Assembly: GCA_029532415.1 (NCBI GenBank)
Contig: JAQOTA010000046.1
Location: 2,281,739 to 2,345,738, forward strand
DNA: 64,000 nt
Direction of reading: 5' to 3'
DNA from: Marasmius tenuissimus
Lineage: Eukaryota > Basidiomycota > Agaricomycetes > Agaricales > Marasmiaceae
The position numbers and the translations under genes are program-made. Shown here one piece after another: positions 44,547-57,380 of the stretch (positions are counted from its first letter, which is position 1; each line of letters starts with the position of its first letter). Below the pieces are notes generated by a model. That model saw only the letters and a list, made by a program, of their open reading frames with translations, was not told where the DNA came from and did not search any database.

Positions 44547-46766
44547 CAGTAGATGCAGATTCAGTAAATCACAATACTGTGGCAAGTGGGGACCCACCCG
44601 TTTGTCGATACGAGAGTAGCGTCGCAAGACATTGATTGCTTTTTCGCGTCCAGGAAGTGGTGCATTTTATCGCCCCGACAACAGCTGTTTCAAGAATGGG
44701 TCGGCATTGTTTCAAGTTGTTGCCACGCCTAGGTGAGATACCAAAGGATACCGCTGTCAAGCGTCGGTGCTGAGATAGCGTTGTTACTCGGTGTGTGGTC
44801 CCCGGCTCCCACTCATCATACTAAAAGCGGAACTCATCTCTAACGAGGCCGTGGTAAAGATCACTATTACAGCGCGGAAGCATTCGTTGGAGATAAGTGA
44901 CGCACTCGTCAGACAGATGATTTCGGGATAAATCCAGCCTGAAGGGAGAGCAGAAAGAGTGGAAGGGCAAGAAATGAGAATAGTTGAAGTATGTTGGCTT
45001 GTCCATAACGGCGACGAACCAATTGTTTTTGGGAAACGTCTCAATGTCAAATCACTCAATTTCTCCGACATTCAAGGACGGCAATGCAGAGGTGCGAAGC
45101 TAAACCAGATGGATCCTATAGCAAACAGTGAAAAGAAACAAGGACGACCATCGACCCTTTAACCATTAATCGAGGTCGACATCGACACGTACATCTGTCC
45201 TCGGCCTAAAACAATATTTTACTTTGCCCAAAGACGGTCGGCGCTCATACTAAAAAACGAATGGCGATGGAAGCTCAAGTGGCGTTGCTGTAACGCTGGG
45301 AGCGGCGATCTCGGAGTAAAGTCGGAGTTTTCGGGCCTGGCAGACTGCAGAATCTGCGAAGGACTGCGATTTGTTCGAAATTTGATGGTTGGGGAGGTGA
45401 GATTTCATGCCAATAAAGATGCGACCGATAGGAGACCATGATAGTTCATGGCTGTTTTCTAGTCCTCAAGATATGGTGTCGGGACTTGGGGACGAAGAGG
45501 GTACGACTTTGGACGATATCATCACCAGTAGATTTGGTCACTGCCGGGTGGTCCAGGTTAACGTCAACTTTGAACTTTCAAACTTCGAGAGCGATGTAAA
45601 AAGAAAACTCCTTCTTTGGCAATAAGTTCCCACGATGCGATCTAGCCGAGGCCTGAATCGATGATGCTTTGTGGTCGAACAGCGCCTGTTAAGGAAGAAA
45701 TACTACCACTCGGCGACACGGTTGGAATATCTCCAGTGGTGACACCATCGAGTACAATAGAGGTTTCCGTGGACCCGCCGATGGTGGTAAACGTCACTGG
45801 GGGCGGGTGGCTTGCCTCTCCTTTGGAAGACGAGCTGCGTAATGATGACGAGCGACTCTTCAATCTTTGGCTCTTGTTTTCTCGCAGGGTAAATACAAAC
45901 TTACGACGGGATCGACGGAGCGGCGGTTGTGGGCAAGGGGTGATTCTCAGATATGCTGGAAGCTGGCACCAACACTGTGACTGTACTGAAAGTGATTGGA
46001 CAGTTATGAGCACGAAGTATCAGTGGATGTACATGTGTGTTATACAGTACTCACCTGATAGGTTGGAATCCGCCAACCGCTTCGGGCTCCAGACTATCAC
46101 AGGTATATCGAGCAGGTGTTGGCGAGAGAGGCATTGGACATTACCTGTCACTCAAGATCGGATTATGAGGTATCAAAGGCATGTATGCCTCCTCTAGCTT
46201 CAGCGTATAAAAGGCCTGCTATAATGCACAAAGTCAGTGACGGTGAGTCTGGACACGCCGAGGAGTAACGGGAAAATGTGTGCTCACATCAAGAGATTCA
46301 CCGACTCCGGTACTACCAATGTAAGTTTAGCGAAATCAAACAGCTTCGCAAGTGGCTCGCGCTGAAAAGAGGGAACCCACCAAGCGACGTCGCGGGACAT
46401 GAGGACGCAAGTTACTCACCTCCGAGACTGGTGCTTCCTATCTTATTGCCCCCAAAAATAGTCGTTACAAGTAGAAGGGTTGGCACCATTCTTCGTTACT
46501 GCGGGCAGGTGGGATACTGAAGTGCTGTTGAGTCACCAACAGTGTCAGTGTTCGATCAGTGATCCTGACTCCCTACCTCATCACACCGGGAGGGAAACCA
46601 TCTCTGGTGACATTTAGTTGAGATGATCATCTTGGCAGGGATCACGATCACAGCACGGACTTTCATTAGAAGTGAGTAATTTTAAAAACCGTCCATAAAG
46701 GGGAGAATGTAGAGAGCGCAAGGGTATAAAGAATGAGAACGGTATGAATCACGGTATAGTGGCTTA
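44547..46766 (-). other. Mirror spacer with a better preserved Ser/Thr-rich stretch
   Basis: Up to 45640 it mirrors 37860-38939. From 45.64 to 46.77 kb it is clearly diverged from the left arm. Here the Ser/Thr-rich piece reads open (SSSKGEASHPPPVTFTTI..DGVTTGDIPTVSPSGSIS, minus strand, about 45680-45845). There are about 100 bases near 46.15-46.35 kb that the left arm lacks, including a TATAAAAG word at 46207-46214. Confidence 0.35.
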
Positions 46767-48166
46767 TCCATGGCGGCGGAGAACTGAATGTCTGTTGGAT
46801 ATCATTTCGAGATCAAAACTTTTGGTCCCGACACCAGAAGACAGTGGTGCAGAGAACCTCTCGAGATGTAAAGCTGAGCCGGACGCATCCCATAGCGAAC
46901 GGTGAAGGTAGACAAGAACAATTGTCAAGGTTGGATAGATGCCCTAGGGATTTGCCACGTCCTATCAATAGGTGATCCTCGCAGAAAGATATTAAACCTA
47001 CCACTATTTGAACGCTGATCGAGTTGAAGACCTGCTGTATGAGTTGCCCAGAATAGGTGTTCCCAACAGACGGGATGCAGGTGATCAATTGAAGAATCTA
47101 CGCGTTGCGTTATGATGAGCATGCAAAATATAGGCGCATGAAACAGGAACAACTCGCCCAAAGAGTAGTGTAGACCATTCCAGATTCCATCAGCAACACG
47201 AGAATCTTCTCCATCCCTACGCCGTGGCGACTCGTGGCAAAGTATCTCTTGAAGGCGCTCCGTTGTACCCTACTTTCCATTAGAACGAGTTTGATGCTGA
47301 TGCGGAAGGAATACTCACCAAACCTTGTAACTGATGGCGGCAGTACTAGCAATGTTTGTGGCCATGGATAGAACATATGTCGAGATATTGAGAGCATTGC
47401 ATGTTGGAGGCATGTCGCGTGGCCAGTTATAATGTACAAAACAGCCGAAGAAAAATGACGCCGACACTACGGAACCACTTTGAAGACCTCAAGAATGTTT
47501 GTTTTTCGAGAGCTGTACGTACCTGCTGAGCCCAGAAGTAACGCGATGGGGATCAGGACAATCTTCCGGTTCTCTGACCATAGCGCCCAGGCTCTCCAAA
47601 CCACCACAAAATCCCCGATCAACACCTTCGTCAGAGGTATCAGGCATATGAGCATGGTCAAGTTCGATCCATTGCAAGGAGGCTCGCTCACCTCAACAAA
47701 AAACAGGACCTCCTGAATAAGGGATAGGAAGGTGAATCGATCCTGGTACGATATGATCTTGTTTGCAACCGGCTCAGTGACACCGTTGACTAGAACAATC
47801 CTAATTGTCTCGAGAAAGATATGCGCGTAGGTGGCGACAAAGAACGTTGATATGGCAAACATGGAGAACACGGCTAGTAGTAAGGCGATCTTTGGCTGCG
47901 GTTTAACCCCGTCCCGACTAATGGATGACGTCCTTGAACAAGCCAATAAAGTCGAGATTGAGAGGGAATGACGGACCACAGAATTATAACAGCGAAGAAG
48001 AAGAGTACCACATAGATGCCTATTTTGCTAATTCAGACGTTGTGATATCGAAGGATACGAGCGCAGACGGACCGTAGGGAATCGTCGTTACCAACAACCC
48101 AACTCCGTTCGAGAAAAGGTTGGAACCGATGATAGATATCAAAGTGAAGTCATCCGGATTGGCCAT
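46767..48166 (-). CDS. Mirror copy of the seven-helix membrane protein
   Basis: ATG at 48166-48164 (MANPDD..). The exon 3 and 4 frames (KPQPKIALLLAVFSMF, VLIGDFVVVWRAWALW) are preserved, as is GYKVW. Scattered substitutions distinguish it from the left copy, mostly from exon 5 on. The last exon ends RRHG followed by TAA, because of a GGA absent on the left. Near 46920 the final exon has substitutions within the helix equivalent to YPTLTIVLV. Could be the other allele rather than a second locus. Confidence 0.6.
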
Positions 48167-50166
48167 TGTGCATGCGAAGGAAGGGGCGTCCAAGTTGAGA
48201 TGTTAGGAAGGAAGGAGGTGAAGTGATCGAGAGTGGTTCCCCCAGTCGTTGATCAATCATCGAGAACATTGACTCAGACGTGTGCTTTCATTTCCTGAAA
48301 AAAGAATATCCGGATCCTATGTCGCCCAAACATCGGCACTGATAGCTACGGATGCGATGAGATCTCGAGTGGTATTGATGCCGCAAAACAAGCTCGACAA
48401 CGAGTGGATTTTGTGGCATGAAGTAGCTTCCACATCTTGAAATCAAGGCTAGCACACGTACGAATATGATCCACGGTTTGTTTCGAAATTCAAGATATCA
48501 GGAGTTAAGATCTGAAGAGAGATGCGTCCATACGTGGCTATGATTCATTCAGAGCTCTCCCCATATAGGTTTGATTCCATTCGGTGATAGTGGAGCCGGG
48601 AGGGTGCGACGGCGAAGGATGTTGAAGGAGGTTAGGAGAGAACAAACGTGGGGAAGTAGGACGATTCCCGCTACTGTTAAGTAGAGGGTTTTACCGGTTC
48701 ATGAAAAACCGATTTCCCGATACTGATAAGTATTGGGTTTTACCAAAAGTGCGAAAAAACTGTTTCTGCGGGCATCCAATCTGACCTCATGACTTTTTAC
48801 CCGTGATCACATGTATTGAGCTGACCCCCACCTAGTTCAAAGTCATATCAAGGGTAAGCTCGTTCTAACTCTTCTGCCGCTCTCCTCCAGTTTTGAATGT
48901 CTCGTAAGAGCTTTTATCTTGATTCTTGCAATCGTCTCGATTCCTCATTGGCGAGTCCTCATCGACATTGGCTTCTGTGCTTCACTGCTGACATTCTGAC
49001 AGATTTGATTGTGAATTGCCCTGGTTTGCTGCTTTATTATTATGTTGCTTTCTAACAATCTGCAAGCCGAAAGTCGCACAGAAAGTCGCTCGCCTTTAAC
49101 ATGCACTGGGGCGTCTGATCAAGGCTGTTTTGCATTCTTGGCTTCAGCTTTACTATGGTATCAATGTCAGTTCCCCACAGCATTGCTAAGGGATCCATTC
49201 CATTATATGTTGGATGAGTACAAGGGACTTCCCCTCCTCCCTCCTGGAAGGAGCTGGCTGAAGGCTGAGCGACAACCAGGAGGGAGGCCAATAAGTAAAA
49301 CTTGATTATCTCCTGTGTTATCACTGGTTATCAATACTGCACTTATGTAGACAGTCTGAGTACTCAGAGCAGGTTGGTTGAGTGATAAAATCTGAGATCC
49401 TTGTTGTGGCCTAGAAGTAGGGAGCTGGGGAACCCATAACACCAGAAATGTTGGTTGAGATCAAGAGTAACTAGTGACTCATGAGGAACAGGCAGTATTG
49501 GGCCCTGCCACTTGCCGGTGTCGGTGAAATCTGCGCACCCCTCCTTTGGGCCCTTCCCACGACTCACGTGTACTTTTGCACAGTCACAACACATCTAAAG
49601 CATCTGAATTTCAATATTTTTGCCGCTGCGGCATTCTCTTCTGTCTCCCGTCGTGCCAATTGCCAAATGTCAGTCCAAGCAAAGAAGAAGCGGCCGTGAA
49701 AGAACTCGCAAATGCAAGGATGTCTTGCAAACTCACTTGCAAAGTATTCAGAGCCTGCAACTGGCAGATTTTAGGTTCATTTCAAGGCAGTTTTGAGTGC
49801 AACGTGTTTCTCACACAGAAGAGGTGAGTGTTTGTGTTTTTGCTCTTGGTTATTCATGTGTGCCCATTACTTGAATGTATGTTTTGGGCAAAGCTTCCTA
49901 GAAGACCGTGTCAAGATGATCTTGAACCTCAACCCACCCTCAGTCCCTCACTCTGGCCATGAGTCAAACGACTCAATCTAGTAGTTCTGGCCCCCGGGGA
50001 TTCTTCGATTCTTCGAGATGATAAGCCACATATTCAAGCTGGCCTCCAGTTGTTATTACTAGAGACCGGCGGCCATCAATTTGTCAACACAAAAGGTATA
50101 GACTCTTGGCTTATTGCTGGATGGGGGTGAGGGGGGTTCCCCCCCCTCCTTGCTGGGAGGCCCGTT
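48167..50166. other. Mirror of the upstream and hairpin region
   Basis: Equivalent of 33470-35460, with about one to several percent substitutions, mostly transitions (for example around 48750-48830 and 49440-49540). No gene supported. Confidence 0.4.
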
Positions 50167-50868
50167 GTAGTGCCTGCTATTAAAAAGCAGCTTCAGAGCC
50201 TTGTTTTTGTGTGATTTTAGCATAAAACAGATAAGAAATGACTAGGTAATACGAGTACTAGAGCGAGTCCCGAGCGGCTAGTAAAAGGCTCAGATCCTAG
50301 CATAAGGAGAGAATAGCGCCTCGGAGGTGTCTCTCCTTATCTCTGAAAACTGTAGGAGTCGTATAACTGAAGAAAGTATCATTTTGGAGGCACAACTAGG
50401 ACCTGTAATCATATCAAGGGAATATCTCCAGTGGCTCGAAGGCATCGTACTCAGGATTAGAATAATAGGATCAGACTTGACAAAGACCCATACTAGCAGA
50501 AGCTAGACAGAGGAAGTCACTGCAGAAGCATGGATGGTCGGAAAGCGAGACTAAGTTGAGCCTCAGAAGCTTGGTATAAGGTCAAGGCCTCACTTTGGAG
50601 GCATGATTGATTCAAGTATACTAAGTATACTACCGGTTACACTAGTCATCCATATTGGCTAGAGCTACCTCGTCCCAGCCGAAGTAATTATCTACGTTGG
50701 AATCTTCAGGATAATAAGAATCAATGAAGGTTTCATGATCTAGATAATCAGTATAGAATGGATCACATAAGATAGGATTATAGGATGAGAAGGATTGAGG
50801 AAGCCAACAACCCATGACAGGGAGTACTTGAAGAATGAGAGCTTGGTATAGTCAGCTTTGGAGGCGCT
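50167..50868 (-). mobile_element. Mirror copy of the TGTA-element copy 1, 3' part
   Basis: Starts GTAGTGCC and runs to GCGCT at 50864-50868 next to the copia LTR. The orphan gene C terminus lies at about 50642-50863 on the minus strand. Two one-base losses (C4 to C3 near 50821; TT to T near 50853) shift its frame compared with the left arm. Confidence 0.8.
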
Positions 50869-51249
50869 TGTTGAATCCGTGGACTATAATAAGATCCCAG
50901 TATATCCAAAGTCCGGTTCATACTTCCCATCATTGTATTATGCGGGACAATGCATTCACTATTGTTCTATACTTCATTGTTCACTATGCTCATATGTACA
51001 ATTTCTATTGTCGTCCTTATATGGTAACTCTATTGTATCTTCATGTATATAAGCTTGTAGTTCTCTACCTGAATCTACAGTGTGCTTGAGCTATGGCATT
51101 GATGTATATCCTTTGACGACATCGGATCTCAAGGATCCAATGCTCCCCGTTGAGCATAGCGCCTTGATGGCAGCTCCCTGTGTTGATTAGACGCATGCTG
51201 ATGCTGTCTTTTCTAGATCCAACACCAAACCTCTCAACCTCTTACTACC

Positions 51250-52704
51250 ATGTTTGACGTTAAGAAATACTTCTCTGGTTGCTTCAATGGCACCAACTTC
51301 AAACAGACCTACTACAGCGAGATGGAAGCTGTGTGCAAGACCCAAGGTCTTTATGGTCATCTCACTGGTGACGAACCACGTCCCTCCATGCCCCTTGGCA
51401 CTGTCACTAGCCCCGCAGGGGTTACTCCCGTTGTCCGTGACACTGTCCCTCCTGAAGAGCATGCCGCATGGCAAAAGGAGAGTCTTGCATGGGATAAGGA
51501 AGATCTCCAGCTCATGGGGATTATCCAGATCACGACCACCAAGGAAGTCTTTGATCCGATCAAGGACATGAACACCCAGAAGGCTTGGGAACAGCTGAAC
51601 CTCACCTACGGCAAGCCCACTTTGTCTGCCATCTATGGCAACTTTGTTAAACTCGTCTCTTTCAGACTTACCACCTCTCATCCCCAAGCCGGTATTGCCA
51701 AGTTCAAGTCCTACATCGAACGACTCTCCGAGGTAGGAGTGGTTCTCCCTGAGTTGATCAAGTCCCTCTTGCTCATTGCCGCTATTCCTCCCGAATGGGA
51801 TGCCGCCTCATCCAAATCCCTTCACGACTATGTCAGGGATCCCGAGGATGAAGACTGCATTACCGTTTCGGAAGTCCATGACGCCATCATGGTCAAGTAC
51901 GAACGCCAGAACCCTCAGCTTGCCAACCGCCTCTCTGCGGTGAAGCGTGCTGGTAATTGTGAACCATTGTTCGGTCAGCAGCAACATCAGCAGCGTGGGT
52001 ATCAGCAGCAGACCAACACCCGTCCACCACAGCAGCAGCAGCAACGCCAATCTTCGAACCAGAACAAGGGTAAGAAGAAGAAGCAGCAGCAGTGTGGCAC
52101 CTGCGGTGGTATCAACCAGCACCAGGGTCCCGGCAACACCGGTGGTAACAGCGGTAACAATCGGTCTCATGGTCACTCTCATCTTGCGTCATATGCATCC
52201 GTTGTCGCTTCCCCTCCTCCTGTCCGTCCTTACTCCTCGATCACTGACCACAGGGAACGTATTGCGTTGAACGCAGTCAACAACTCCTTGTGTGCCGAAA
52301 TCGCCAGTGCCCCTTCTAGCTGTGCTAGAGGATCTCTGCCCCAGCACACTTCACTGGTCACTGGGACAAGTCTTGTGACAGCACCATCGCTCCCGCTGTC
52401 AAGAAGAATCCAGCTGCCATGCAGTGCTTCACTGGCTTCAAGTCATCTGAGTCAGTATTTGATGATGTATATGAAGCATGTTCACTTGCTGACAGACTTG
52501 GTGTCCCTAAGATGGCGCGGCATCTCAAACCATTCGAACAGATCGTCACGTCCGCCGCCAATCGTTCGCTCCAGGATTGTATCTCAAAGCCTGGCTCCTC
52601 ATCCAAGTGAGTTCTGGAGGACGATTCAGAAGATGAAGGAACCGGACATCCTTCTCCTACTTCTTCCAAACGCTCTCGCAGTGTTGATCCTGATGAAGAT
52701 GTAG
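51250..52704 (+). pseudogene. Mirror copy of copia gag, frameshifted
   Basis: Identical to the left copy over most of its length except two missense differences (Glu/Lys, in YGKPTL and VKYE) and one at SEVHD. At 52339-52342 it has C4 where the left complement has C5. This changes the last 100 or so residues into a different frame and gives a spurious 484-residue ORF. Confidence 0.8.
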
Positions 52705-55208
52705 AGATGGACTGGGGATCTGATGATGGTATGGACAATATGACTTCTCTATTCGGTAACGATGTTGACAACGATATTGCCGAAGCTGCAGGAGTAGAGG
52801 ACATCCCGGATGATGTCTCTCTTGGATCGTTCCACAATGACAGGCAAGTACCATACCTTGACCTGTTTTCCCAAGCTGATGCAAACCTACAGCGCTGCTC
52901 TCAACTAGTTGGTATCAGTAGTGCGCGCGGTAGTCGTAGTGAGCTGGTATCACTTGTAAAATTTTGCAATGCTATTTCGACCCACTTTGTGGGATGTACT
53001 CAATGTAAGGGAAAGAAAAGTGTGAAAAATGCACAGGTTGGCTCCTTGATTCTGGTGCCTCCTCACATTTCACGAACAATATGAATGACTTTGCTGAATA
53101 TGAATCGCTTGATGGTCCCATCGTAAATACTGCGAACAAGGCAACCCTATACAGATCAAGGGTAAAGGCACTGTCTTCATTAAGCATAACATTGAAGGAC
53201 ATGATGGGAAACTTACTGAGCGTGTTTCACGTCTCTATCCTGTCTATTACATACCTCAATTGGACATACATCTACTATCAATGGGAGAATTCCTTCAAGA
53301 TGGTCTTTCAATTCGTGGAAATGCGAAGAAGTTAGCCTTCTACTCATCACAGCGACAACAGTTGCTTGTTTCCTACCCTCATATGCCTGGTCAAACCATT
53401 TATTGGGTACACTTGTGGAAGGCATCTGCTGAGGTTTTAATGGCCAAGTCGGTTGTTTACAACGTCGACTACGATATTGAGCACAGATGCCTTGGGCATC
53501 CATCGGATAAAGCCTTGAACAAAGCTTGGAAACATACGCAAGGTTTCCCACTTGACCTTAAGATGCCTACTAAGAAGACACCTCTGTGTCGTGGTTGTGC
53601 TGTGATGAGCCAGCATAGTCAAACTGCACAGTGGGTTATAACGTCCTAAACCTCACCTTGGTTAGATAGCTTGTAGAGCTAGTAGTTAGAATGCTTTGAG
53701 ATGCTTGAGAGGTGATAATCAAGTAGATTGTCCTAAGGCTTAAGGCCTTGGAATACCAGCTTTTATACACAAGTTTCAGTACATGTAAGAGTCATTACCA
53801 TCGTATGAAACTACTACTAGAAGTAGGTATTTAGCCGTATAGTCATAATACTAATGAGTGTGTCTGCAGTCCTATTGGACTGCTTAGCTACTAAAGTCCG
53901 TTGTGCCTCGCACTAAGGACTATGAGCATCATACCTGATGCAAGTACTACGTAGTGAGTATCTACAGTGTCATTTGTGAAGCAATAGCTACGTAGATTCT
54001 TCTTGCATGAGAGCGCAAGTGTTCATAGAGGTGTAGCTCTATAAATAGTGTGTAACGCGTAAATAACACGTCAACAATGTATCACATGATATCCATCATG
54101 TTCAACATGCTGAAGGCAAGATGCATGAGAAATCGTTCCCCAACTCTACAATGAGAGCTTCTAAACCGTTTGAACACATACATTCGGATTTGAAGTCGTA
54201 CCCGGCTGAATCGTATCACTGGTACAAGTACTACATCTCTTTTCTCGATGACTGCACATCCTACATTTGGACCTCCAAGCTCAAGACGAAAGACAAGGCA
54301 GTACCCGCTTTGAGGGACTTCCTTACTATGGTCAAGACGCAATTCATGCTGTTGTCAAGACCTGGATGTCCGATGAAGGGGGAGAGTACAAAGGAGATAA
54401 GTTCGATGCAGTACTGAAAGAGTATGGGATTCAAAGGGATCAAAGCATACCGTATACACCACAACAAAACGGTCGTGCTGAATGATTCAACAGGACTATT
54501 CATGAAAAGGCTGAAGCTCTTTGCTTTGAAGCTTGTATGCCTCAGTTCTGGTGGGAATTCTGCCATGTGCACGCTGTCCACCTCTACAATCACACTCCTG
54601 TGCAATGTTTGAGCTGGTGAACTCCATTCGAAATGCTTTACGGCGAAGCACCTGATGTTTCACATCTCTGAGTATTGGGTTGTGCAGCCTACATCTTTAT
54701 TCCTGAAGATCATAGGAAGAATAAGCTCGCTCCTCGTAGTGAGTTGATGACTTTCATCGGCTACCAGGATGGGATGAAAGGCTTCCTGTTCATGCGAAGT
54801 AATAAATCTGTATTCAAAGGTAGCACTGCACTATTCGATGAAACACTATACAATAAGTGTCCTGATGCCAAAACTTGTGGCTTCACACCTGTTGGTAGTG
54901 AACCATTTACTTTGGGTGAAAATCCCAACATTCCTTCGGAAGATGGAAGATGAAGACTCTGATGATGACGGTTTTTGATGCTCCATTACCAGATCTCAGA
55001 CGTCGCTCTGAACCTTCTAAAAGATCAGAACCTCAGGTTGACAAACCTGCAGGTGGCCCTGCGCCAGGGGATGTGCCACTCCCTCAATCTGGTCCTCCGA
55101 CGCCTCCAGGCGAACCCGCCATTCCTCTGCCTGCACCAGCAGCGGATGGTCCATGCCGGTCTTTGAGGCAGCAGAAGGGTACAACACAACCTGGTAATAT
55201 ATTTGGGG
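52705..55208 (+). pseudogene. Mirror copy of copia protease-integrase region
   Basis: The same motifs and the same TGA stops as at 28422-30626 occur. Additional frameshifts near 53140 (one G lost) and near 54345 (bases lost beside CAATTCATGC) break frames that are open on the left. Confidence 0.82.
53632..54076 (-). mobile_element. Mirror copy of the probable solo LTR in copia
   Basis: 445 bp, TGGGTTATAACG..CGTCAACA; one base shorter than the left copy. No target duplication found. Confidence 0.5.
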
Positions 55209-55213
55209 AGAAG

Positions 55214-55927
55214 TGTTAGGATTGTGCGGATATGACAGCCCAGACGGAAGTCCGAGCAGAAGAGACGGAGACCGACGTGCCGGAATGGACTAGTTGGAGT
55301 TAGAGAGAGATTCCGACGACCGGAAGGCCGAACAGATGGCTGGACAATAGTCAAAGGTTTTGCCAATGACACCATTGAGTTGAGTTGTCCTTGACTGGAA
55401 GGGAAAGGAAGACAAAGATGAAGAGGAGATAGAGATAAAGAGACAGAATGAGACAAATGAGATAAAACGGAAACCAAGTTGATTTTAATTCTGAGGAATA
55501 CAAGTCGTGAAGTACCTAGCTTATATATGTGTTGATCTCCGAGACCTCCAAGGGGTTCCGGCGATCGTAGTACCAAAGGTGAGTCAAAAGCGGGAGAGAA
55601 TGTATGTACAGTACGGAATCCAAGATGGAGGGTAAAGTCCCGGAGTCGGAGATGAATCGGAAATGAAGTGTCAGATGGAATGTACGGGATGAGTCATGAT
55701 AGAATGGAAAGCGGAATGTCGGAATGTAGAGTCTACGTACTACTTGGAAATGAACGGTGTATATGTATCTCCGATCTGTAAGTACCAGGGACACAACGTC
55801 GGAATCCAAAGTCATGTTCCGGAAAGGATCGTGAAGGAAGAGAAACATAAAGTAGATTCCAAGTATCGGAATCTCCGGAAGGTGGATAGAAGCCTTCGGA
55901 AACCCCGGAACCGGCATGGATGTAACA
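55214..55927 (-). repeat. 3' LTR of the mirrored Ty3-B
   Basis: Shorter than its left counterpart by two bases; one is a T3 to T2 contraction at 55550-55551 (A2 on the plus strand). Confidence 0.93.
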
Positions 55928-56165
55928 GTATTCCCCTCTTAAGGCTCTCGCCTTGAGAGCCGCGGAGGAAGTAAGAAAAAATTGTAAGACGTAAAAGTTC
56001 GGAAGCATTTGGAAAGAAGACGTAAAACAATAGAAACTTGATGAGTCGATAGAACGTTCTGGAACATGAAAGAATATTCTGGAAATCCAAACAAGGAACA
56101 AATAGAAAAAAGATATATAAGAAGCGCACCAAGCGAATCTCAACTTTGTTTTCCCAACTCCAAAA

Positions 56166-57236
56166 ATGTCACCTACACCCTCTTGTTCACCAACTCCCAC
56201 CGATCTTCTCTTCCTCACTCCGCATCTGGATGAAGTGATTCCGGAATATATCACCAAGAACCAAACTCGCGGAATACTTGGCTCAGTATCTGGAAGAGGA
56301 GGCGGAAGGATAGGGATGGTTGGATGGAAACGAGGCGGAAGCAACGGGAGGCTGAGGAGGAGGAAGTACGAGCGAAGATGGCAGTTCCAGAAACAGAGGT
56401 GAAGTCCAAACCTCTCGAATATACATTCTCCAACGCTGACAGACAGTCCATGGATATGGACTGGGAATTGGTGTGTCTGACTTGTCAGATGTTTTCTCCT
56501 TCCGAATTTTTTAACTTCTTTTAGTTTTACCCCACACTGACACCTCATCAACAAATGATTTTCCAGTCCGGGTTCGTCGCCGGAAAAAAAACGTCGGAAA
56601 CCTCGGGAGCTAAACGGAAGGCGAAGGCGAAACAGAGCAGCGGAAAGGTTACGGATGTGGAGGAGGTCGGAACGGGACCGCTTCTTCCGATTGGTAAGTT
56701 CAACATGTCCGGAATCCGATTTCTTCTAACTTTTTATAGCCTGCAAGAAATGTTCCGTTGTGAATGCGGAATGTCGCCGGAATGTGATGGCTGGAACCAA
56801 CTTCTGTGGTCCGACCAACACATGCTTCCGATGCCACAAGAAGAAAGCAAAGTGTGTGTTCCCAGACGGAAGTGGAGACAGAACGAGGTCTGATGCGGGT
56901 TCGATGAAGTCCAAGAACTCAGAAGGGAAACAGAAGTCTGCGGGCAGGAAGGAAGTACACTTGGCACCAGAGGTAGAGAAGGATCTGCGGCAGATCAACC
57001 GCAGAATACAACTTCTGCTTAGTGTTCATGGTGTCAATTTCCTGGACAGCTCGGATGAGGGTGAGGACAAAGCGGAAGAGGAAGGGGAAGAGGACCAGGA
57101 GGAAGGACTGTCGTCACGGCCTAGCAAGAGGCCAGCATCTCAATCCCCGAAGACACTCCGGAAGAAGGTGAAGAGCGCGGAAACGATCCCGGAAGAGGAA
57201 GAAGATGAAGCAGATAAGGATAGGATGGAAGAGTGA
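56166..57236 (+). pseudogene. Mirror copy of the antisense Cys-rich gene of Ty3-B
   Basis: Starts at ATG 56166. Two one-base losses at 56259-56265 (A3 to A2, A4 to A3) shift the first exon. The splice donor at about 56693 and the Cys-cluster exon up to 57236 are unchanged from the left arm. Confidence 0.5.
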
Positions 57237-57380
57237 TGGATGGAACGTGTGGAATCCGGAATTTTCTCGTTTTTTGTACTGGTAGAATAATCTTGAAACG
57301 TCGCCCGGCCGGAAGGCCTTTCTCGGAATCATGAGTAATCGTAAGATAATCGGAAATGGAAACAGAATGATGGATAGGAC

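Noticed and set aside
51250..52704. 484-residue gag on the right arm as a longer, better version than the 453-residue left one
   Set aside because: The extra length comes from a one-base G-run contraction at 52339; the replaced C terminus reads in a frame that is non-coding in the left arm.
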